Positions 49,025 through 59,029 of a DNA stretch of 64,000 bases are shown in pieces. Numbering within the stretch: position 1 is the first letter of the stretch; each line of letters opens with the position of its first letter. Origin of the DNA: Planococcus citri (Eukaryota > Arthropoda > Insecta > Hemiptera > Pseudococcidae); NCBI RefSeq assembly GCF_950023065.1, contig NC_088680.1:11086559-11150558 (forward strand), given 5' to 3'. The notes under the pieces are model-generated. The model worked only from the letters and a program-made list of their open reading frames with translations. It had not been told where the DNA came from and ran no database searches. The position numbers and the translations under genes are program-made.

Positions 49025-49386
49025 GTCTGGCATATGACAATAGGAGTAATTGCAACCCCCCCCCCTCCCGCCGGGTAAATTTCAAGTCGTTTTGGAGCCT
49101 CCAGCGACTTTTTGAAAATTCCTGAAGCCTCCAGCAGATTTTTGAAACTTTAAATTTTCACAAAATTTCATCAAATGGAGATGAAAAGCTAAAATGTACT
49201 CTACACTACAATTTTAACACCCTCTGAAGACGACTTGAGGTGGGTTCAAGTCATTTTAGAGCCTCCAGCGACATTTTTGAAAATAACTGGAGCCTCCAGT
49301 AGATTTTTTAAACTTTAAATTTCTCCAGTTGTCCTGGTGGATCGGCGGGGGGGGGGTGCAATTACTCCTATTGTCATATGCCGGAG
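49025..49386. mobile_element. Internally deleted copy of the GTCCGGC fold-back element
   Basis: Begins TA|GTCTGGCATATGACAATAGG and ends CCTATTGTCATATGCCGGAG|TA, so TA flanks both ends. C/G homopolymers sit just inside both termini as in the 57-kb copy. The interior retains only a short stretch of the arm ('gagcctccagcgactttttg', 'ctctgaagacgactt'), giving 362 bases in all. Confidence 0.85.
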
Positions 49387-49489
49387 TATTTGGGTCACTT
49401 TTATTAATTTCTAAAAAATCGAAAAAAATATCCAGAAATGTTTTCGAGTTTTTAAATTTGAAAATAACAGCCGAAAAGTTGGCTCCAAC

Positions 49490-51880
49490 ACAAACCACAA
49501 ACGCAATTGAATTAATTTGTATTTTCGATAATACTCAAATACATACATCGATCGTTCAATTCATCAACAAGTTTCAACTACAACGATAATTTATGTCTAC
49601 TCGAGCATAGAGCTCGGTAGGCAACACGTTATTGTACAAAAAAAAAAAATTACGATATTTTTATTCAAATAAACGTAAACGCGGCGTTATTTTTACGAGA
49701 ATAGGAATCCACGTTAATGTACCAAACATCGTATAAGTACTTGAGGTAAAACCGCAGAAGTACTCGTAAATATACTCATTTCTCTCACTCCAGCTCATAC
49801 GTACATACCTAGGTACTTATACTACATACAAATCAAACTACGCGAGAAATCCTCCATATCTCCGAAGCAAAGAAAAAAGAACCATAATACCTAATAATAA
49901 TAAAAAAAATACACCTATTTACGAGCTTATTATCGTCATCTAAATACGCTGTCAACGATCGGTAAATGATTCGTCGGATAATTCCAATTCACTTAAAGAC
50001 GACGTGTACCTATAACACTATTAAGTATACCTGTAGAGTAGGGTAAAATGGTACTCTCGAGTATAATTATTATTGAATCGATCGACGATCGCGTATTTCA
50101 CTCGAATACAGAGTCTGCGGAGTGAAGGGAGTACGCTGAATGTAAAAATTGTGGGAATAAACTGCGGCGATACGAATCGTGTGGCGGTGAGCGATGCAAT
50201 TTTATCTACTAAGACGAACACAGCACAGCAGAGAGCTCGATTGAAATTGTAAAAAAATTCCATATCTTTTGTGGCGATCTGAAGAGGAACAAAAAAGGGT
50301 TTAGGTGTTTTGTGACAGACCGATGATGATGCTTTTTGATACCACAACCAGAGAATTGATTCTTCTTCGATCGATCGATGAATTCACATCCGAATATTTG
50401 ACCATCACGTGAGGTGAGGTGTTTATTTTTTTACAAAACGCATTATAGAGGAAGTATTTTTTTATTAAGAGATGGCAATAAAATACTATAAAATCTATTC
50501 GATTGTATACCATAGTTTAATTCTCAGAGTCTTTAAATAAAAAAATACTTCCTTTATTAAAGCAGATTGGTCATCTCATAGGGATCTTTTGTTAGTTGGG
50601 TAAAAAAGTAAACGGTTAAAAAAATAAACGAGGTTTTTTCCGGGCATTAAAAAACGGTACGTTTTACCAAACAACAGAGACCAGAACAGAGCCTCGATTA
50701 CGTTGACCTTTTAAAGATTTTTTGTTCGAAAGAAATTTTTAACTGTCGATCAGAACAGGAGAAGACTACCATATCCTAATCAATGATGTGAAATGTATTC
50801 GTTTTTTTGGGTATAAGGTTGTAAAAGATGTATTTTTTATTCGAAGCTATAAAGAATAACTTAAATTGTATCGATGAGAATGACAACCGGTGCCTCTGTC
50901 TTTTGTTTCGACTTTAAAAACGGTTCGTGGTGTTTATCTATAGCCAGCCTACCTACTATTCTTCTAATATACGAGGCTTTTTTCCCATTTCTTTCTTTCT
51001 TTCTTTCTTTTATATTTTATTTATTTAGAAATTTCTACCTAAACGGAAGATAATGTACCAGGAGAGAAAAAAAGTTATCTTTTGAAACATTTCGAAGACA
51101 ATACTCGATTGTGCAACCGTTTTTTCCACCGAAGGATGCACTCGTACGTGATTTGAAATGCATTAGGGATGAGGATATTGAACTTGTTATAAATAGCAAC
51201 TGTAGTTATTGTCGAAAACTCAAAGTCAATTCCAGGACTATCTAGATGAACAGAGGCTAAAAAGGTCGATGAGCTTCGAGCCTGATCCTTGAAGTATTCG
51301 GTTGATTTTTGGCTCGACAGTTGACAGCTCACGCAGTTAAAGAGAGATTTTCGCATAAAAGAATTCTGTGAAAGATGCTTCTATTATGTAATTTACATAG
51401 GTAAGGTAAGTATAGTGTATGCAAACTAGCTGACGACCATTGCCAACTGTATTCGCCATCAGTATACGGTGATTTATTGCTGCGGTGTTTGTAGTGGCCA
51501 GGGTGATGAACTTCGAACATTGTGTACGGTTGTCAAAGTACTAAGTATATAAAGTGTTTTTTTTTTTTTTGGAAATGCAAAAAATAACAAGAGAAAAAAA
51601 GAAAGAAAGAAAGAAAGCTAAGTAAGCCCGCGGTTTCGAGAAGATCAGCTCGTCGAAGGCAATTGTATGCAGGATAAAAGGTTTGTTAGAGTATGTATAA
51701 TTTTTTAAATATATTCGTAAGGAAGCTGTTGTCCAGATTCATTGTGTTAAAGGAGACTGAAAGACTGCAAGTTGTAAATTAATTTGGCAGATGTGTCCGC
51801 TTAAGAGATCTGCAGATGAATGAGGATATTGACCTGTGTATAGTATCGAAGCTGAAGAGGAGATCTTGGGGATGGCGTCC
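49490..51880. other. Unique, CpG-containing sequence without a convincing CDS
   Basis: Balanced composition with 'gtactcgta'-type motifs and several GATCGATC strings. It contains the hairpin at 50,449 and two simple repeats, (CTTT)n at about 50,989-51,010 and (GAAA)n at about 51,601-51,617, facing each other. Minus-strand open stretches of about 100 codons (50,021-50,347; 51,075-51,356) have no recognised domain. Confidence 0.4.
50449..50553. repeat. Inverted repeat hairpin with 20-bp stem
   Basis: AGGAAGTATTTTTTTATTAA (50,449-50,468) is matched by its complement with one extra base at 50,533-50,553, leaving a loop of about 64 bases. It could be a tiny MITE or a transcribed hairpin. AT-rich, so only moderately significant. 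Confidence 0.6.
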
Positions 51881-53490
51881 GCCTTTATTGGTTTGAACGA
51901 GATCATGATTTTTGAAAAGAGCTTGGTCTTAAACTTCCATAACCCAAATTTCAGTTTCCAAAAATGATTTTTCGATTTTAAAAAATTCAAAATTGACCAT
52001 TTTTTTGGCGTTTTTTTTTCTACTGGAACTGATGTAGGTATCAGCTTCCCCAACAGGGACGAAATTAAAGTTTTTTTTTGAGGAGAGGAGGGGGGGGGTC
52101 ACCAAAAATTTGTTGATTGATATGAGAAAAAAACACCACTTTTATCGAATAAAACAAAAGATAAGAATCATGACTTGAAAAAAAAATTCGTTTTTCGTGT
52201 TCAATTTTTAGGAGCCTTAAGCTGGAATTTTCAAATTAGCCCAAGTGTAGCAATGGCAAAAAATTTCGAAAATTCGTATTTTGATCAATGAAAACATGAT
52301 TTTTTTTATGTGAAGAGTTTTGATTTTTTCGGTTCTAAAATTTTAGAATTTGAGTGATTATGTTTTTTAGAAATTCCAAAGTTTGAAAAAAATTAAGGGC
52401 AAAAAGCTTTCGAAAATTCATATTTTGATAGGTGATAAAATAATCCTTTTTATGTGAAGATTTTTGATTTTTTCATTTTTTCGGTTCCAAAGTTTTAGAA
52501 TTTTAATAATTATTTTTTTTAGAAATTCCAAGTTTGAAAAAAACTAAGAACAGAAGCTTCTGAAAATTCATATTTTGATAGGTAAAAAAGCAATGTTCTC
52601 CTTGCGAAGAGTTTATGATTTTTTTGGTTTCAAAATTTTAGAATTTGAATGATGATTTTTTAGACATTCCAACTTCGAAAAATAAAAGCGAACAGGCCTG
52701 AACGAACCGAAGACAAAAGTTTTCGAAATTTTGTACATATTTTGATAGGTTAAAAAACAATGTTTTTTGTGTGAGGACGTGAGGAGTTTGATTTTTCAGG
52801 CGTCTAACGGTCATAAAAGTCATGTAAGTCCTGAAAAAGTCCTGAATTTTGCTCGAAATACACTTGAACATTTTTTAAAAAGCCCATGAATATTTTTAAA
52901 AAAATGACAAAATAAAAAATTTGTTTAAAAAATTGGAAAAAATTAAAAAATTGAAATACCTACTTGCTTACAAAAAAAAAATTTCTCGCAGTTTCATGTC
53001 ATTTGATGTTTTGTTTGTTGTTTTTGGGAGAGGAAGGGAAGGGAGGGAAGGGAGGGGAGGGGATGGGAGGGGGCATGTTCATGTGGTAATGTAAAAAATA
53101 GTTCATGAAAAAGTCGTGTTTTTTTCTTTGGGAGTTTTGTTGGACACCCCGTTTTTTTTTAGTTTCAAAATTTCACAATTTGAATGTTATTTTTTGAAAA
53201 TTTAAACTTCAAAAAGCAAACATGCCCAAACATGCCCAAACAAAGTAAAGGCAAAGGCTTTCGAAAATTTGAATTTCAAGAAGTGAAAAAACGTTTATTT
53301 TTCATGTGAAAAATTCATTTTTTGATTTACTTGAAACATTTTTTTCTAATGTGAATCATAGATTTTTAGGAAGTCTGATTTTGAAAAGGAAAAACCATCA
53401 GACTTGAGCGAAGGGAGGACTGAAATTTTCAAAAATTAATAAAACGAAGGCAAATGCTTTCAAAAATGTGCAATTCAAGTTTTAAAAAAG
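51880..53490 (+). repeat. ~145-165-bp diverged tandem repeat
   Basis: 'cgaaaattc-tattttgat' recurs at about 52,267, 52,414, 52,562 and (as 'cgaaattttgtacatattttgat') about 52,724. Each copy is followed by 'atgtgaagagttttgattttttcggtt' and 'aaaattttagaatttgaatgat' style text, and several by 'gaacaggcctgaacgaa'. Looser copies continue near 53,160-53,470. The same family lies inverted at 55.88-56.24 kb and again at 61.56-61.74 kb. Confidence 0.75.
53028..53073 (+). repeat. G-rich purine tract, potential G-quadruplex
   Basis: The stretch 'ggaagggaagggagggaagg' continues into 'gaggggaggggatgggaggggg', offering more than four closely spaced G-runs of three or more. It sits inside the diverged repeat array and has no coding role. 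Confidence 0.7.
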
Positions 53491-53689
53491 TTGGAAAAAT
53501 ACCTAGCTTCTTTGTCAAGTCGGAATAGGTATTTTTAAAATTTGTCAATTTTTTCGAAATTCGCCAGCTTTATCAAAACTTGTCCACTTTGTCGAAAGTT
53601 GTCGACTTTTGCAAAATTTAACAACTTTGGGAGGGCTGATTCATCCCTCGCCACACCCCTCTCACCCTCTTAGTTCCCCCCCCCCCCAG

Positions 53690-54245
53690 AGTCGAACTTC
53701 ATCTTTTCTGGTCATTATGGAGATTCCAGTACGATTTTTGATTTCTTCAGAATTTTAATATTTCTCCAGAAGGTGCGAAAAATAAATTTTAACTGCTAAA
53801 AATCAACAGTGGCTCATTTTCGAACGTTTCAACGTAACTATACACACTTTTAGGTCAATTTCCAGGTGCACACGTTCAATGTGTTTCTCTGACTGGAATA
53901 TTTTTAAGAGAAAAATTTTTTCAAAGAAATCAGTAGTCTTCTGTTCCTAGGAAAATGTTTGAAATTTGCGTGAATGGACGAGCATCGTCAAAAAATAACC
54001 ATCGAATCTGCATCCCGTCATTTCAAGCCATTCTGGAATCACCATTGCGATTTTCGATTTCTCCAGACTTTTAAAAGATTTTCAAACTGGACAAGAATGA
54101 GCCACAATTCAATTTTTATCTGCATAAAATTAGTTTCCATTCTTTCTGGAGACATTTTAGAATTCTGGAGGAATCGAAAATCGTGCCGGAGGCTCCAAAA
54201 TTGCTCGAAATTACGAAATTTGGATCCGAGAGGGGGTTTTATTTG
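53690..54245. repeat. Decayed relative of the 63-kb 'GGAGCCTCCAGCGCGATTTTTC' repeat
   Basis: 'gattccagtacgatttttgatttcttcagaatttt' (53,722) and 'ctccagaaggtgcg' match the left arm at 63,128. From about 54,020, 'gccattctggaatcaccattgcgattttcgatttct' and, inverted, 'gaggaatcgaaaatcgtgccggaggctccaaaattgctcg' (54,166-54,206) form a small palindrome of the same family. Confidence 0.65.
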
Positions 54246-54489
54246 AGCAAATTTTTCAAAAATTTCTCTATGAACAAGAAATCTTAGATTTTTATTTTCT
54301 CAAAAAAGTTTTAAAATCACCTTCGAAACTGGTTTTTTTTTCATTTTTAAATTTTCCAAAATTTGCCAAAAATCAAGAAATTAATTTCAGGACTTGAAAT
54401 TTTGGTTACAGGAGTTGAAACGTATTTTTTTTTCGATCCAGTTTGGTTTTGTTCAAATCGAAGAGTGCCAGTTCAAAAAAATTCTGTTT

Positions 54490-55880
54490 TAGCTGCATAA
54501 CGACGTTGTTTCATTCACTAGGATGTAAGTACTTTATACCTAACTATTTATACTCTTTGTTCCGTTTTTCAATTTAAGTATCTCCACGTCGTGTGAAAAA
54601 TTCATTCCGATTGATTTATTTCCAAATTTTTATATCCTTTTCGCGGGATTGGAGACGAGTGAAAGGGTAGGTAAGAATCGAGGTTTGCATTTCAACGTGA
54701 ATTATGTAGCGCCTAATTGGTGCGTAGATTAAAAAAATTACATTTTTTTCCACGTTTTCAAAAATGATAGCGTATAAATCTTAAATTTTATGATTTTATG
54801 ATCGAATTTTGCCAATTTTATGATAGATCGACTGTATGTATGTGATACTTATCGATAGTATTCACAAAATTTCAAGGTGTGCATTTAGGTTTTGAGTCTA
54901 TTAATTAACAATAAAATAGCACACATCTACGAGTATAAAAAATTTATTTTCACGTAAATCAAGGTTATATTAAGATTACAGTTGAATATACTGACCTGTC
55001 CTTACATATATAAAACGAGGCGAATTTAATGCCTTCTCCTTGTTAGCTTCTTTGTCCTCTTTATTATACGAGTTTGAAAATATTCATTCATTTTGAAAAT
55101 GGAAATATAATAGGTAATGATGCAGAAACGTAGGTACTTTTCTTATTTCTTTAGCGAAAAAATTATACTCGAAAAAATGACCTATCGAAATTCAAAACTG
55201 ACTGACAAGAAGGCGTATGAAATGATTCTGGCGAGTGATTTGTGATTAGTGCTGCGCTCTTTAAAAGAAGGCATCGAATCGTTGTGTTTCTATGTGAGTG
55301 AGAAAACGGAATGTGTTGATGAAGAGGAAAGCTGAGGGGAAGAAGATATTATGTACTTCATGATTTGTTATTTTCTTGAAGAGAAGATCGCTGAAATTTT
55401 TCTAAATTTTGTCAAGATTTCGGTAACAGAAGGGTTTTAAGAACTTTTTTACGAAATAATCTAGGTAACGAAAATTTGTCTGCATCAAAAAATGATCCTC
55501 GTATGTTCTCTTCTAAATCCTCTAATTCCTCGAGTGATTATTTTTTTGAATTTTTTATGTCGGAATTTTTTATTGAAGCATAAAAATGCTTCCAGAATCA
55601 CCATAAATTAGATAGGACCCATTTTGATATTTATTTTCAATTAAATGTTATAACTTTTTTGATAGGTACTGAAAAATTTTCAACTTCAATTTCAAGAATT
55701 TTTTTTTTTCATTCGTATATTTTTCATTGCATTAAAATGTAAGAACATAGGTAGATTTTTTTAGAATTTGCACCAAAAAGTATGTGATTTTATACTTTTT
55801 TTTCTCGACTACCGACATTTTGAATCCGTTTGCAGCATAATTTTTGCAATAAAACAGTATCGTGAAAGTTGTATAATTTG
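54490..55880. other. Unique sequence, no gene seen
   Basis: Moderately AT-rich non-repetitive sequence with 'tatacgag' motifs. No coding pattern. Confidence 0.4.
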
Positions 55881-56240
55881 GTTGAAATTTTCATATGTAT
55901 AAAAGAAAGCTCTTTCAACTATCAAAGTACGAATTTTTGAACGCTTTTACCCTCCATCAGCTCGTTCAGGCCTGCTTGATTTTCTTTTTCAAAGTTGAAA
56001 TTTCTATTAAAAAACCACTCCTCGCATAAAAGACAAGGCTCTTCCACCTGTATAAAAATACGAATTTTCGAAAGCTTTTGACTTAAGTTTTTTTCAAACT
56101 TGGAATTTCTAAAAATATCATCATTCAGATTCCAAAACTTTGGAACCGAAAAAAATCAAAACTCTTCACATAAAAAACATTATGTTTTCATCTATCAAAA
56201 TACGAATTTTTGAAATCTTTTGCCCTCAGTTCGTTCAGGC
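55880..56240 (-). repeat. Inverted copies of the 52-kb tandem repeat
   Basis: 'atcaaagtacgaatttttga' (55,921), 'taaaaatacgaattttcgaaag' (about 56,050) and 'atcaaaatacgaatttttga' (56,197) are the reverse complement of the repeat at 52.2-52.8 kb, with 'cgttcaggcc' and 'tcttcacataaaa' also inverted. Two to three units are present. Confidence 0.75.
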
Positions 56241-56599
56241 TAATTAGTTTTTCTCTTACAAAATAAACAATTCCATGCTCGAGGCTTCCAAAAATTGAAC
56301 AGGGAAAGCAAAATTTTTTCATAAATCGTGATGGGCTAAGTATATAAGAAGACCTGTCAAGTGGCAAAGTTTTTTTCTCATCTTTCCTTTTGTTCGGCAA
56401 AATTAGTGTTTTTTGCTCATATCAGTCGCCAAATTATCGGTTGCCCCCTCCCCCCTCGCTCCCCAAACAAAACCTTCAGTTTCGTCCCTTAACATGTTAC
56501 AGAAGGAGAAGACAAATCAGGTAAATTTTTTTGCTTTAAAATTCGATACGTTTAGAAAAGGCACCTGAAGTAGAAATCAAAGTAGGTTTAAATATTGGT

Positions 56600-57115
56600 T
56601 TACTTAAAAAGTTTTTCTGTTCCTTTCAAAAACTTACACATTTTAAAAATTATGTAGGCCTTTTTTTCAACATTTTTTTTCATCAAAATTGACATATTTT
56701 TAAAATTTGTCCAAAAAATTATCTTTTTTCCCAAAGTTGAATATTTCTTTGAAAAGTTACACTCTTTACAAAAACACAATTTTTTTAAAAATCGACTAAA
56801 AACTTTTCTTTTCAATTTCATTTTGCATTTTTTCCCTCCAAAATTACTTTTTTTTCCTCCAAAACTTTATTTTTTTCAAAAGTTGTCATTTTTTCAAAAA
56901 TTTGACTTTTTTTTTGAAAAACCAACAATTTTTGAAAAGTTGGCATTTCTTTTAAAAATTGGCATTATAAAAATTAAATACGCATCAGTTTTTCAAGAAT
57001 AAGTTTTCCCAAAAATGGACAAAAGTAGCATTTTTCCATAAGTTGACATTTTTTTCTAATGACAATCATTTTTCAAAAATTGATATTTTAAAAAAAAACT
57101 GTTTTTAAATAAATG
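56600..57115. repeat. Degenerate 'TTTTTCAAAAATTGACATTTTT' array
   Basis: 'aaaattgacat', 'caaaagttg-cattttt' and similar phrases recur at irregular spacing. Decayed simple or tandem repeat, no coding role. It ends at the complete fold-back element. Confidence 0.55.
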
Positions 57116-57128
57116 TAGTACCTAATTA

Positions 57129-59024
57129 GTCCGGCATATGACAATAGGAGTAATTGCACCCCCCCCCCCGCCGATCCTCCGGTACAACTTTTTTCTTAAA
57201 GAGGACATCCTAAGGAACATTTTAAAGCAAAGTTGCCAAAAAAAAAGTTGGCCTTACTTACAAAATGGCGGCCATTTTGATTGACAGGTCAGCCGAAATC
57301 GCAGATTTTGCGTTTTAACATAGGACTTGCACGAACTTTTTCAAACTTTACAAAGGTAGATCGAAAGATCATGCAAACATTTATCACCTGTCAAAATTTC
57401 AAGTGGTAAAGTGCGTTTTTCGATTTTTGGTGAATTTTTGAAAATCGAATTTAGGCCAAAAATGAGGGAAAAATCAAAATTTTACCAAATTGACTTAGAA
57501 AGCTAAAATTTGGGATATACCCTATTTTCGACATGCCAAATCGATTGGAAACGGTTTCAACCCGTTTTGAGCAGTTCTGGAGCCTCCAGCAAATTTTTGA
57601 AACTCGAAATTATCACAAAATTCCATAAAATTCGAGTTGTAAAGCTAAAATTAATTCTAAAACCTAATTTCAATACGCTACGAAGTACTGCAGGTGAATT
57701 TCAGTTCGTTTTGGATCCTCCAGCGACTTTTTGAAAATTCCTGAAGCCTCCAGCAGATTTTTGAAACTTTAAATTTTCACAAAATTTCATCAAATGGAGA
57801 TGGAAAGCTGAAATTTACTCTACACTCCATTTTTAACACACTCTGAAAACGACTTCTGGTAGATTTCAAGTCATTTTAGAGCCTCCAACAACTTTTTTGA
57901 AAATTACTGGAGCCTCCAGTAGATTTTTGAAACTTGAAATTTCCCCAAAATTTTATCAAACCAAGATGGAAAGTCGAAATTCATTCTGCAAACTAATTTC
58001 AATACGCTACGGTAGTTGCCTGCTGGTGAATTTCAAGTCGTTTTGGAGCCTCCAGCAACTTTTTGAAAGGTTGTACGACGTTTTTTTGGAAAATTGAAAT
58101 TTCCTAAAAGTAGCTGGAAGCTTCAAAACCATTTGAAACCACCATGTAGTCTACGAAGTAAATTTCAGCTTGCCAACTGCATTTGATAAATTATTGTTGC
58201 GGGAAATTTCAAGTTTCAAAAATCTACTGGAGGCTCCAGTAATTTTCAAAAAAAGTCGCTGGAGGCCCTAAAATGACTTGAACCCACTTGAAGTCGTCTT
58301 CAGAGGGTGTTAAAAATGGAGTGTACAGTAAATTTCAGCTTTTCATCTCCATTTGATGAAATTTTGTGAAAATTTAAAGTTTCAAAAATCTGCTGGAGGT
58401 TTCAGGAATTTTCGAAAAGTCGCTGGAGGCTCCAAAACGACTTGAAATTCATCTGCAGTACTTCGTAGCGTATTGAAATTAGTTTTTAGAATAAATTTTA
58501 GCTTTTCAACTCCAATTTTATGGAATTTTGTAGGTAATAATTTCGAGTTTCAAAAATTTTCTGGAGGCTCCAGAACTGCTCAAAACGGGTTGAAACTGTT
58601 TCCAATCGATTTGACATGTCGAAAATAGGGTATATCCCAAATTTTAGCTTTCCAAGTCAATTTGGTAAAATTTTGATTTTTTCCCTCATTTTTGGCCTAA
58701 ATTCGATTTTCAAAAATTCACCAAAAATCAAAAAACGCACTTTAGCACTTGAAATTTTGACAGGTGATGAATGTTTGCATGATCTTTTGATCTACCTTTG
58801 TAAAGTTTGAAGAATTTCGTGCAAGTCCTATGTTGAAACGCGAAATCTGCGATTTCGGCTGACCTGTCAATCAAAATAGCCGCCATTTTGTGAGTAAGGC
58901 CAACTTTTTTTTGGGCAAGTTTGCTTTAAAATGTTCCTAGGGATGTCCCCTTCAAGAAAAAAGTTGTCCCGGAGGATCGGCGGGGGGGGGGGGGTGCAAT
59001 TACTCCTATTGTCATATGCCGGAC
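57129..59024. mobile_element. Complete TA-flanked palindromic fold-back element (GTCCGGC family)
   Basis: Ends are GTCCGGCATATGACAATAGG and its complement, flanked by TA on both sides (57,127-57,128 and 59,025-59,026). Just inside are a C-run and a G-run. The arms pair over their whole length about a centre near 58,076: 'gccggcggatcctccgg'-type text, 'aaggaacattttaaagc', 'ggcggccattttgattgac', 'ccaatcgattt' region, 'ggttgaaac', and successive GGAGCCTCCAG blocks. The length is 1,896 bases, with no transposase. TA flanks suggest Tc1/mariner-type mobilisation, which is inference. Confidence 0.9.
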
Positions 59025-59029
59025 TAAGT

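Noticed and set aside
50158..50196. Sequence encoding I-V-W-R-stop, reminiscent of a Drm-like C-terminal end
   Set aside because: The preceding residues lack the cysteines expected after finger 2, and no splice acceptor is in the right phase.
50989..51617. (CTTT)n and (GAAA)n tracts facing each other as possible terminal repeats of an element
   Set aside because: Simple repeats arise independently, and no inverted homology continues inside them.
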